Assembly: GCA_018263365.1 (NCBI GenBank)
Contig: JAANXI010000120.1
Span: forward strand, 1 to 6,682
DNA: 6,682 bases
From: Fidelibacterota bacterium
GTDB lineage: Bacteria > Fidelibacterota > JAANXI01
Reading direction: 5' to 3'
Below, one piece after another: positions 1 to 5,709 of the stretch; position 1 is the first letter of the stretch, and each line of letters starts with the position of its first letter. A program made the position numbers and the translations under genes. Below the pieces are notes generated by a model. It saw nothing but the letters and a program-made list of their open reading frames with translations, did no database searches and was not told where the DNA came from.

Positions 1-64
1 AAAGGACCTGGACGCATCTCCGGCTGTTGAAGAAACAGAAAGTCCAACTGTTGAATCAATTTGA
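1..64 (+). CDS. Possible C-terminal end of a plus-strand gene (edge fragment)
   Basis: From base 2 a frame is open for 20 codons and ends at TGA (62-64). It encodes an acidic, Ser/Pro/Glu-rich tail ending VEETESPTVESI. Fifteen of the 20 codons begin with a purine, as is common in coding frames, and acidic disordered tails are frequent in bacterial proteins. A stretch this short is open by chance fairly often, and no plus-strand terminator follows it. It is mutually exclusive with the minus-strand start over the same bases. The product cannot be identified. Confidence 0.3.
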   Translation, partial: KDLDASPAVEETESPTVESI

Positions 65-86
65 ATCGCTCCTCTATATCAGCCAT
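1..86 (-). CDS. Possible N-terminal start of a minus-strand gene (edge fragment)
   Basis: An ATG at 84-86 on the minus strand opens 28 codons that run off the left edge, beginning MADIEERFKLIQQLDFLFL. This looks like an amphipathic helix and would keep the uniform gene direction of the window. Against it, there is no Shine-Dalgarno sequence before the ATG, whereas most neighbours have strong ones, and a TAA lies in frame three codons upstream. It competes with the plus-strand reading of the same bases. No family is recognised. Confidence 0.3.
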   Translation of the reverse strand, partial: MADIEERFKLIQQLDFLFLQQPEMRPGP

Positions 87-477
87 ACTCAATTAATACG
101 TGCGTGTCGTAGCACGGTTCCTGAAGGAATCTGATCGGAAGAAGCATGAGCAGGTTTTATCCATGAAAAATAGGCAGAAAGGATACTGCCCCTGAAAAAG
201 CCGTGTCTGAGGGGATGCTGATAAGAAATACCCGTGTAAGTTATGTAATAACAACATTATGTAGAGACACACCCTGGCGTGTCTTTCCGCAAGGAGTTTT
301 GATTCATATCCTGCCGGGTTTCAGTCCGGAACACTCCCCGGGACCTTCTGCATTGGAATACCGTTCAAATTCAGGAATAATTCAGGCTAGGAGAATGGGA
401 CGAAGGGAGTGGGTTGAAACAGACGTGGTACATACCAAATAATGAGTGAGTTCATAGCCATAAAAACTATTATATAC
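65..477. other. Intergenic stretch of about 400 bases with no convincing gene
   Basis: The longest open frame here is 79 codons on the plus strand (203-442). It starts with GTG, lacks a ribosome site and spans the palindrome at 261-290, so I do not call it. I see no tRNA, recognised riboswitch or known small RNA. Minor structures are a GGCAG/CTGCC hairpin (173-190) that, read on the minus strand, is followed by TATTTTTC and could be a weak terminator, and a CGTGC/GCACG hairpin near 100-117. Neither is strong. Confidence 0.6.
261..290. repeat. Degenerate palindromic element resembling a dispersed repeat
   Basis: GTAGAGACACACC followed after two bases by GGCGTGTCTTT forms an imperfect palindrome: a 6-bp outer stem AGACAC/GTGTCT, one mismatch, and two further CC/GG pairs around a tiny centre. 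GTAGAGAC...GTCTCTAC-type palindromes occur as scattered intergenic repeats in many bacterial genomes, and this copy looks like a decayed member. Only one copy is in the window, so repetition in this genome is inferred, not seen. Confidence 0.35.
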
Positions 478-505
478 AAAAAGGGGGCGGAATATTCCGC
501 CCCCC
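478..505 (-). terminator. Strong intrinsic terminator after the TPR gene
   Basis: A perfect 22-base palindrome at 483-504 begins GGGGGCGGAAT and mirrors itself exactly. In RNA it would form about nine GC-rich base pairs with a four-base AUAU loop. On the minus strand it is followed directly by TTTTTGTATATAA, so it terminates minus-strand transcription. It begins 31 bases after the TPR stop codon. On the plus strand no T-run follows, so it should act in one direction. Confidence 0.92.
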
Positions 506-535
506 TCTCATATCAATTATCTTTGGGAATTGAAA

Positions 536-1912
536 CTATTCACACTCTCCCGCATTATCGATGATCTCCAGACGGTGTTCAGCCACCGGGCGCCACTGCG
601 CGTCGGATTTCGCCTTATTCCACGCGGCCTTTGCGGCTTCCGCATTACCCAAATGACATTCCGCATCACCCAACAGCACAAGCGCCGGTGCATAGTTCGG
701 TTTTAATTCCAGGGCATTGGCAGCTGTTTCCTTTTGCTTTTGATATTCGGATAACTCGTGATATGCGTCCGCCATGCGGTAGTACACATTTGCATTCGTT
801 TTATTGAAAGCAAGCGCCGTTGAAAATCGATCGATTGCCTGCTGATATTTTTCTTGTTTCATCAGGACCAATCCAAGGCCTTCATACGCATTCGCATTCT
901 GTGGATTGACCTGGGTTGCCTGCTGCAATGCCTCCAGAGCCTCGGGATATCGCTCCATCTTGAGTAACAATAATCCTTTTTCAACAAAGGCCTTGTCATA
1001 GTTTGCATTGATCTCTGCCGCTGTAGAAAATGCATTCAGCGCCTGGTTATCTCTGGCGATACTTTTATAGGCGATTCCCAGGGCGAACCACGCTTTCTCG
1101 TAAGTTGAGTCGATTTCGATAGCGGACTGATAATGGTCGATAGCCTCCTGCACATTGCCCCGCCGCCGGGAAATAATCCCAAGCATATACTGGGCCTGTT
1201 TGAAATCGGGATCAATTTGGAGGGTCCGTTCAAATTCATCGGTCGCTCCGGACAGATTACCACGGCGATAATTATCTATGCCATTCTGAAAATGTGATTT
1301 CGAAAAATTCTCGAAGGCACTGATATATTTGTTATTCCCGGGATCGTTTTCAATGGCCTTTTCGAAATTTTCAATGGCCAGTTCGGTATTATCCTGCGCC
1401 CGGTAAATTAATGCTTTATGATAAAAAGCCGGTGCAAAATTCGGGAACGTACTCAGAACGGTATCAAACTTTTTTATTGCCTCCTCATAGTTTTGGGAAC
1501 GCAACGCTTCCACACCATCCTGAAAAGTTTGCACCAGTTCTGAAAGGCTCTTGAAGCGCACCCGATATTCTTCGTTCTCCGGTTCAACTTCAATGGCTTT
1601 TCTGAGGTATTTTTGTGCCTGGGTTAGATCAAATAAATTATTTTCAACATCACTGAGACGCGCATAGGCGCCGGCCTGAGAACTGTCTTTGACGGTAATC
1701 GCCCGAAAATACGGTTTGGCTGCGCTGTATTCCTGTTGTTCAAATAGTTCATTTCCCTTTTCCATTAAATCGGAGACAGACATCTCCATAATATGCTGTG
1801 GAATCGGGGGCTGCTCCGCTTCCTGATTCTGGGCTATAACCGTTCCTGAAAGCAACAGAACGCAACCGACTGTCATCATGCTAACCGTTTTCGTAAATCG
1901 TTTCCAGTACAT
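536..1912 (-). CDS. Exported tetratricopeptide-repeat protein, function unknown
   Basis: A 458-residue protein with a signal peptide: basic start MYWKRFTK, hydrophobic core at about 11-23, and a probable signal peptidase I site after VIA (residue 27). The cysteine at 17 does not sit in a proper lipobox, so a periplasmic or secreted product is more likely than a lipoprotein. From about residue 47 to 442 the chain is roughly eleven 34-residue tetratricopeptide repeats, recognisable by recurring units such as AWFALGIAYKS, AYEGLGLVLMKQ and YQQAIDRFSTALAFN. No enzyme domain or membrane anchor is visible. Such repeats form a right-handed superhelix that binds partner proteins or peptides; assembly of envelope complexes is a usual guess, but nothing here names the partner. 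The ATG at 1910-1912 follows AAGGAGGAGAT by about ten bases. The gene is flanked by terminators and appears to be monocistronic. Confidence 0.9.
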   Translation of the reverse strand: MYWKRFTKTVSMMTVGCVLLLSGTVIAQNQEAEQPPIPQHIMEMSVSDLMEKGNELFEQQEYSAAKPYFRAITVKDSSQAGAYARLSDVENNLFDLTQAQKYLRKAIEVEPENEEYRVRFKSLSELVQTFQDGVEALRSQNYEEAIKKFDTVLSTFPNFAPAFYHKALIYRAQDNTELAIENFEKAIENDPGNNKYISAFENFSKSHFQNGIDNYRRGNLSGATDEFERTLQIDPDFKQAQYMLGIISRRRGNVQEAIDHYQSAIEIDSTYEKAWFALGIAYKSIARDNQALNAFSTAAEINANYDKAFVEKGLLLLKMERYPEALEALQQATQVNPQNANAYEGLGLVLMKQEKYQQAIDRFSTALAFNKTNANVYYRMADAYHELSEYQKQKETAANALELKPNYAPALVLLGDAECHLGNAEAAKAAWNKAKSDAQWRPVAEHRLEIIDNAGECE

Positions 1913-1958
1913 TAGAGTTTATCTCCTCCTTCAATCATTCCATTCTGGTTGGTACGCC

Positions 1959-1979
1959 CTATTCTTTGCATAAGAATAG
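1959..1979. repeat. 21-base perfect inverted repeat, possible operator
   Basis: CTATTCTT and AAGAATAG flank the five-base centre TGCAT, giving an uninterrupted 8-bp dyad. It lies 47-67 bases upstream of the TPR gene start and overlaps the -10 region of both promoter candidates. It has no U-run on either side that would make it a second terminator. Its position and symmetry resemble a binding site for a dimeric repressor, but an mRNA 5' hairpin or chance are alternatives. Confidence 0.4.
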
Positions 1980-2002
1980 ATAAAAACAAATACCCATCTC
2001 AA
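1973..2002 (-). promoter_or_regulatory. Candidate promoter for the TPR protein gene
   Basis: On the minus strand TTGAGA (2002-1997, 5 of 6 to the -35 consensus) and TATTCT (1978-1973, 4 of 6 to the -10 consensus) are separated by 18 bases. A second, weaker pair is TTGTTT (1989-1984) and AAGAAT (1966-1961) with a 17-base spacer. Both overlap the preceding terminator and the inverted repeat at 1959-1979. A promoter is expected somewhere here because the downstream gene follows a terminator; which pair is used cannot be told. Confidence 0.35.
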
Positions 2003-2013
2003 CGGTGGGTATT
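1981..2013 (-). terminator. Intrinsic terminator after tRNA-Leu
   Basis: On the minus strand a perfect 8-bp stem, AATACCCA with TGGGTATT (2013-2006 and 1996-1989), encloses a nine-base loop and is followed by TGTTTTTA. It lies 25 bases after the tRNA and would end the pfk-pgk-tpiA-secG-tRNA transcript. The stem is only moderately GC-rich, so read-through into the next gene is possible. Confidence 0.75.
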
Positions 2014-2038
2014 GGGTCGTATTAATTTTTCACGTGAG

Positions 2039-2122
2039 TGCCGAAGGCGGGATTCGAACCCGCACACTCGTGAGAGTACTGCCCCCTCAAGACAGCGTGT
2101 CTGCCAGTTCCACCACTTCGGC
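2039..2122 (-). tRNA. tRNA-Leu (anticodon GAG)
   Basis: Read on the minus strand, 84 bases fold as a class II tRNA. The acceptor stem is GCCGAAG with CUUCGGC and discriminator A. The D arm contains GGUGGAACUGGCAGAC. The anticodon stem CUGUC/GGCAG encloses the loop UUGAGGG, giving anticodon GAG, which reads CUC and CUU leucine codons. The long variable arm has stem ACUC/GAGU with loop UCAC. The T arm is GCGGG-UUCGAAU-CCCGC. The 3' CCA is not encoded, since CTC follows the discriminator base, so it must be added by tRNA nucleotidyltransferase. It lies 14 bases after the secG stop with no promoter or terminator between them, so it is most likely processed from the secG transcript. Confidence 0.96.
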
Positions 2123-2136
2123 GAACCATCATGTAT

Positions 2137-2556
2137 TTAGTTGCTTCCTTCGTTTTCCGGATTCTGCTGCGGAATCGGTGTTCCCTGACTTCCCGGGGTT
2201 TCAACCGGCGCCAATCCCTGTGAACCTTCCTCAGTTCCCGACGGTTTCGGTAACGGTGTCCCTGGAGTCAATTCCTGTTGTTGTGCAGCTTCCTTTACCA
2301 CACTTTGCTGGGTAGCAGATTGGTCGCCCACAAGATTAATAACCAGGGCGAGCAGCATAAATACCACTGCCAACCCTACAGTTAATTTCTGTAAAAAACT
2401 GGCAGCGCCACGCCCACCGAACAGGGCCTGGGAACCGCCACCGCCGGCGCCACCAAAGGCGCCAGCCAGGCCGCCCCCCTTGCTTGATTGCATTAAAATT
2501 ACCACAACCAACAGAATTGCGACGATCACGTGTAATATGATTAAAAACGTGTACAA
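2137..2556 (-). CDS. secG: Preprotein translocase subunit SecG
   Basis: Small inner-membrane component of the SecYEG channel that assists SecA-driven protein export. The 139-residue product has the family layout: a first transmembrane helix at about 3-22, then QSSKGGGLAGAFGG at 23-36 with a long glycine-rich cytoplasmic loop, FGGRGAASFLQK at 46-57, and a second helix at about 58-77. The remaining roughly 62 residues are a hydrophilic tail rich in Gln, Pro, Gly and Glu; such tails vary widely among SecG proteins and are probably disordered. Translation starts at a TTG (2554-2556). The gene is eight bases after tpiA, and its TAA lies 14 bases before the tRNA. The tpiA-secG adjacency is common in bacteria and supports the call. 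Confidence 0.95.
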   Translation of the reverse strand: MYTFLIILHVIVAILLVVVILMQSSKGGGLAGAFGGAGGGGSQALFGGRGAASFLQKLTVGLAVVFMLLALVINLVGDQSATQQSVVKEAAQQQELTPGTPLPKPSGTEEGSQGLAPVETPGSQGTPIPQQNPENEGSN

Positions 2557-2560
2557 AAGT

Positions 2561-2566
2561 CCTCCT
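2561..2566 (-). promoter_or_regulatory. Ribosome binding site that fixes the TTG start of secG
   Basis: On the minus strand AGGAGG, overlapping the last bases of the tpiA TAG stop, lies four bases before a TTG. No ATG or GTG lies in frame between an upstream stop and the first transmembrane segment, so this site decides the non-standard TTG start. Its overlap with the tpiA stop suggests that ribosomes ending tpiA can help start secG. Confidence 0.75.
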
Positions 2567-3332
2567 AGCTTAGTTCAGTTGCGATTGCAACTAACTCAGT
2601 AAATTTGTCGACATCCAGACTCGCCCCACCGATTAATCCGCCATCAATATCAGCATTTCGGAGGAGCGATTCGGCGTTAGCCGGTTTCATGCTTCCTCCG
2701 TACAAGACCGTGGTTTCCTGTCCGATTCCATCCTGAATATTTTCTTTTAACCACCCACGGACAAATTGATGCGCCTCCACGGCCTGTTCCGGTGTCGCAT
2801 TTACGCCGGTACCAATAGCCCAAACCGGCTCATAGGCAATTGTCACATTCTGCATCTGAGCAGTATCAATTCCGTCGAGAGCGCCTCTCATCTGTTCATC
2901 CAGTACCGTTTCTACTTTGCCGTCCTTCCGCTCCTCAAGCGTCTCACCAATGCAGACAATCGGTTTCAATTCGTGTCGAAGAGCTGCTTCTACTTTTTTT
3001 CCAACCGTTTCATTGGTCTCGCCAAACAGCTGCCGCCGCTCCGAGTGCCCCAAAATAACATAGGAGCATCCAGCGGATTTTACCATCGCCGGGGCGATTT
3101 CGCCGGTAAAAGCGCCCTCCTCTTCCCAGTGCATGTTTTGTGCGCCGAGACCTATTCTGTTACCGGTCAGCGTCTCTCTGATTTGAAAAAGCGATGTAAA
3201 CGGAGCACATAATATAATACCAACCGTACTGTTCTCCAATATTTTGTTCTGGAAATTCTTCCCAAACGCGGTTGATTCCTCAACCGTTTTATGCATCTTC
3301 CAATTACCTGCTATTACCTTTTGTCGCTGCAT
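2565..3332 (-). CDS. tpiA: Triosephosphate isomerase
   Basis: Interconverts dihydroxyacetone phosphate and glyceraldehyde 3-phosphate; a cytoplasmic TIM-barrel enzyme that is normally a dimer. The protein has 255 residues, the standard size. Catalytic residues are all visible: Asn10 and Lys12 in GNWKMHK, His96 in YVILGHSERRQLFGE, and Glu168 in YEPVWAIGTG, which opens the flexible loop 6. The phosphate-binding GGS is at 212-214 and GLIGGASL at 232-239. The ATG at 3330-3332 follows AAGGAG with a four-base spacer. It sits 23 bases after pgk and its TAG stop overlaps the Shine-Dalgarno region of secG, so it is part of the same transcript. Nothing unusual in the protein itself. Confidence 0.98.
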   Translation of the reverse strand: MQRQKVIAGNWKMHKTVEESTAFGKNFQNKILENSTVGIILCAPFTSLFQIRETLTGNRIGLGAQNMHWEEEGAFTGEIAPAMVKSAGCSYVILGHSERRQLFGETNETVGKKVEAALRHELKPIVCIGETLEERKDGKVETVLDEQMRGALDGIDTAQMQNVTIAYEPVWAIGTGVNATPEQAVEAHQFVRGWLKENIQDGIGQETTVLYGGSMKPANAESLLRNADIDGGLIGGASLDVDKFTELVAIATELS

Positions 3333-3355
3333 ATAACTCCTTGACTCCCGTACTG

Positions 3356-4549
3356 TTAATTTTCGAGTGCTTCGATGCCTGGCAGGGTGTTACCGCTGAG
3401 TAATTCCAGGGATGCCCCACCACCGGTGGAAACATGTGAGACGTTCTCCATCAGATTGAATTGCCGGATTGCCGAAGCACTGTCTCCGCCGCCGATGATC
3501 GTAGTCGCGCCGTTTTCGGTCGCCTCTGCTAATGCATTAGCGATTGCCCTTGTTCCATCGGCAAATTCCGGCACCTCAAAAACCCCCATCGGGCCATTCC
3601 ACAAGATGGTTTTGCTTGTGAGGATTTTTTCTGTAAAATCCTCGATTGTACGGGGACCGATATCAAGACCCATCTCATGTTCGGCGATATGATCGATTGC
3701 AAGGGTCGAGGTCGGGATCCCCTCTTCCGGATGTGTTGCCGCGATACAATCAGAGGGTAATATAAAATCCAGTTCCTCTTCTTCTACCCGGCTTAATACA
3801 TTTTTGGCGACATCCAGTTTTTCCTCTTCTAACAACGAGCCGCCAATCTCAAGCCCCTTTGCTTTGAGAAAGGTGTATGCCATCCCACCGCCGACGAGCA
3901 ACGAATCCACGGAATCCAGCAACTTATCGATCAAATCGATCTTGCCAGAGATTTTTGCCCCGCCCATAATGGCCACATACGGAGGTTCAGGATTTTCCAA
4001 CTTCTCCACCAAAAACTTCATTTCCTTCTGAATCAGGTATCCGGCGACTTTTTCATCAAAATATTCCGTGACGCCAACTGTGGAAGCATGGGCCCGGTGT
4101 GCCGTGCCAAAAGCATCGTTGACATAGATGTCAGCCAGGTCGGCTAGTTTCTTCGCAAAGGCGGCATCATTTGCCTTTTCTTCAGTGTGGAAGCGCAAAT
4201 TCTCCAACAGCAAAACCGAACCCGGATCGATATTGTTGGCAAAATTTTCCGCGATGGTTCCAACGCAGTCATCAGCAAATTCAACCTGACAATCGAGGAT
4301 TTCCTGTAAATGCTTGTATACTGGCACTAGGCTCAGTTCCGGGTCGACTTTCCCAGATGGCCGCCCCAGATGGGACATCAGGATGGCAATCCCACCATCA
4401 GTAACCACCTTAATTATCGTCGGAAGCGCCGATTGAATCCGGTAATCATCCATGATTTTCCCAGCCTGATCCAGCGGGACATTAAAATCAACCCGGATAA
4501 GCGCACGTTTACCTTCAAAATTTACATCGTCAATGGTCTGAAAATTCAT
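3356..4549 (-). CDS. pgk: Phosphoglycerate kinase
   Basis: Transfers the acyl phosphate of 1,3-bisphosphoglycerate to ADP, the first ATP-forming step of glycolysis. The protein is complete at 397 residues, the normal bacterial length. Motifs seen: RVDFNVP at 19-25 and HLGRP at 60-64 (triose-binding N-terminal domain), GTAHR at 148-152, the central GGAKISGK at 196-203, GGGMAYTFLKA at 220-230, WNGPMG at 317-322, GGGDS at 353-357 and STGGGASLELL at 374-384 (nucleotide-binding C-terminal domain and hinge). All expected key residues appear intact. The ATG at 4547-4549 is the only sensible start; its ribosome site is weak (GAGAG about ten bases upstream), unlike the strong sites of its neighbours, which may mean some translational coupling to pfk 15 bases upstream. 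The TAA stop lies 23 bases before tpiA. Confidence 0.98.
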   Translation of the reverse strand: MNFQTIDDVNFEGKRALIRVDFNVPLDQAGKIMDDYRIQSALPTIIKVVTDGGIAILMSHLGRPSGKVDPELSLVPVYKHLQEILDCQVEFADDCVGTIAENFANNIDPGSVLLLENLRFHTEEKANDAAFAKKLADLADIYVNDAFGTAHRAHASTVGVTEYFDEKVAGYLIQKEMKFLVEKLENPEPPYVAIMGGAKISGKIDLIDKLLDSVDSLLVGGGMAYTFLKAKGLEIGGSLLEEEKLDVAKNVLSRVEEEELDFILPSDCIAATHPEEGIPTSTLAIDHIAEHEMGLDIGPRTIEDFTEKILTSKTILWNGPMGVFEVPEFADGTRAIANALAEATENGATTIIGGGDSASAIRQFNLMENVSHVSTGGGASLELLSGNTLPGIEALEN

Positions 4550-4564
4550 GAGTGGTTCTCTCGC

Positions 4565-5599
4565 CTATACTGTTAAATACTTGGTTAATTCATAGAGTGC
4601 TTCGGTGACGACCTTTAATTCGCCAGTGGCCTCCGCAAGCGGAACATTGACAATGTTATCCCCTCGCAACGCTGCCATTTGTCCAAAATTCTTATTAGCG
4701 ACCATATCCGCTGCTTTTAGTCCAAACCGGGTAGAGAGCACTCTGTCGCGGGCAGTCGGTGTCCCTCCACGCTGGATATGTCCAAGAATAACGGACCGCG
4801 TTTCCAGGCCAACCGATTTTTCTATCTGGTCAGCCAGGATATCGGCAATCCCGCCAAGTTTGACATGCCCAAACTCATCGACGGATTCATCTTTGGTGAT
4901 AAAATCGTCCCGGTCTTCCATAGTAGCACCTTCTGCAACAACAACGATGTGGTTTTTCTGACCAGCGTCGGTGGATTTCCGCAGCCGCTCATTGACGTCC
5001 TTCATGGAGAACGGAAATTCCGGCAGCAAAATAATATCCGCCCCGCTGGCAATTCCACTGTGCAGCGCAATCCAGCCTGCGTGACGGCCCATCACCTCCA
5101 CCACCAACGTCCTGTGATGGGATGCGGCGGTCGTGCGACATCTGTCAATGGCATCTGTGGCAATGGATACAGCCGTGTCAAAGCCGAAAGTGTAATCCGT
5201 ACCGTTCAAATCATTATCAATGGTTTTGGGAACCCCAACCGTCGGCACATTGTGTTCTTCGTACAACCGGGTTGCAGCGCCCAGCGTATCGTCACCGCCA
5301 ATTGCCACGATGGCATCAAAACTGTTTGCCTTAATGGTTTCCAGTGTACTTTTGAGCTGCGACTCATCCTTAAAAGGGTTGGTGCGGGAGGTGTTGAGCA
5401 TGGTGCCCCCCTGCTTCAGAATGCCTTCGACTTCAGCGATACTCAGCGGAAACGTTTCGTTATCAACCAATCCGCGCCAGCCATCGCGGATCCCGTGTAC
5501 TTCGTAATTATATTCGGAAATCATTTTGCGGGTTGCCGCCCGGATGACAGCATTCAATCCCGGACAATCACCGCCCCCGGTCAAAATCCCAACTTTCAT
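4565..5599 (-). CDS. pfkA: 6-phosphofructokinase, group III type, predicted pyrophosphate-dependent
   Basis: Phosphorylates fructose 6-phosphate to fructose 1,6-bisphosphate in the cytoplasm. The start chosen is the ATG at 5597-5599, giving 344 residues: it begins MKVGILTGGGDCPGLN, the canonical family N-terminus, and has GGAGG five bases upstream. An in-frame ATG nine codons earlier has no such support. Visible motifs: GGGDCPG at 8-14, GGDDT at 101-105, PKTIDND at 124-130 (catalytic Asp128), MGRHAGW at 170-176, and ILGHIQRGG near the C-terminal third. Asp104 and Lys125 replace the two glycines of ATP-using enzymes such as E. coli PfkA; in characterised relatives these changes go with use of pyrophosphate and a reversible reaction. 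Group III (mixed-substrate) family membership is firm. Donor choice is inferred from the two residues. The TAG stop lies 15 bases before pgk, so the two are very probably co-transcribed. Confidence 0.95.
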   Translation of the reverse strand: MKVGILTGGGDCPGLNAVIRAATRKMISEYNYEVHGIRDGWRGLVDNETFPLSIAEVEGILKQGGTMLNTSRTNPFKDESQLKSTLETIKANSFDAIVAIGGDDTLGAATRLYEEHNVPTVGVPKTIDNDLNGTDYTFGFDTAVSIATDAIDRCRTTAASHHRTLVVEVMGRHAGWIALHSGIASGADIILLPEFPFSMKDVNERLRKSTDAGQKNHIVVVAEGATMEDRDDFITKDESVDEFGHVKLGGIADILADQIEKSVGLETRSVILGHIQRGGTPTARDRVLSTRFGLKAADMVANKNFGQMAALRGDNIVNVPLAEATGELKVVTEALYELTKYLTV

Positions 5600-5644
5600 A
5601 CATGCCTCCGTCCGCAATAATTCCAAAAATTCAAAATCTGTGCA

Positions 5645-5673
5645 ATCATAAAAGCTTACTCAGGGTATCCTGA
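5645..5673 (-). promoter_or_regulatory. Weak candidate promoter ahead of pfk
   Basis: Reading the minus strand, a TATGAT hexamer (bases 5650-5645, 5 of 6 to the -10 consensus) lies 45 bases before the pfk start codon. About 18 bases further upstream there is only a poor -35 match (TTCAGG). The sequence just upstream also forms a small 5-bp hairpin (TCAGG/CCTGA) ahead of a TTTT run. This 110-base gap is the longest in the cluster, so an extra promoter here is reasonable, but the evidence is thin. Confidence 0.2.
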
Positions 5674-5709
5674 AATTACAAGTAAAATTCGGAAAAATTG
5701 GGAGCACTT

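Noticed and set aside
164..190. Minus-strand GGCAG/CTGCC hairpin followed by TATTTTTC as a second terminator
   Set aside because: The stem is only five base pairs with an eight-base loop, and a much stronger terminator already ends the TPR transcript at 478-505.
203..442. 79-codon plus-strand open frame in the left intergenic stretch
   Set aside because: It starts with GTG without a ribosome site, its product looks unlike a folded protein, and it runs through the palindromic element at 261-290.
2008..2024. TAATACGAC on the minus strand, resembling the start of the T7-class phage promoter
   Set aside because: The match breaks down after nine bases, there are no phage genes around, and the site lies in the spacer between the tRNA and its terminator. 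Coincidence is the best explanation.
2022..2315. Short open frames on both strands over tRNA-Leu and the secG tail
   Set aside because: They overlap a well-folded tRNA and a recognised gene. Their peptides (for example GGIRTRTL) are the familiar false translations of tRNA sequence.
2766..3212. 148-codon plus-strand frame opposite tpiA
   Set aside because: Antisense shadow of an intact, conserved gene; no ribosome site or recognisable motif.
4778..5620. 280-codon open frame on the plus strand, antisense to pfk
   Set aside because: It lies almost wholly opposite a fully conserved enzyme gene. Its translation shows no recognisable motif, and codon bias of the sense gene explains the lack of stops.
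5600..5626. Upstream ATG that would lengthen pfk by nine residues
   Set aside because: The extra residues precede the conserved MKVGILTGGG start and would cover the GGAGG ribosome site, which is correctly spaced only for the ATG at 5599.
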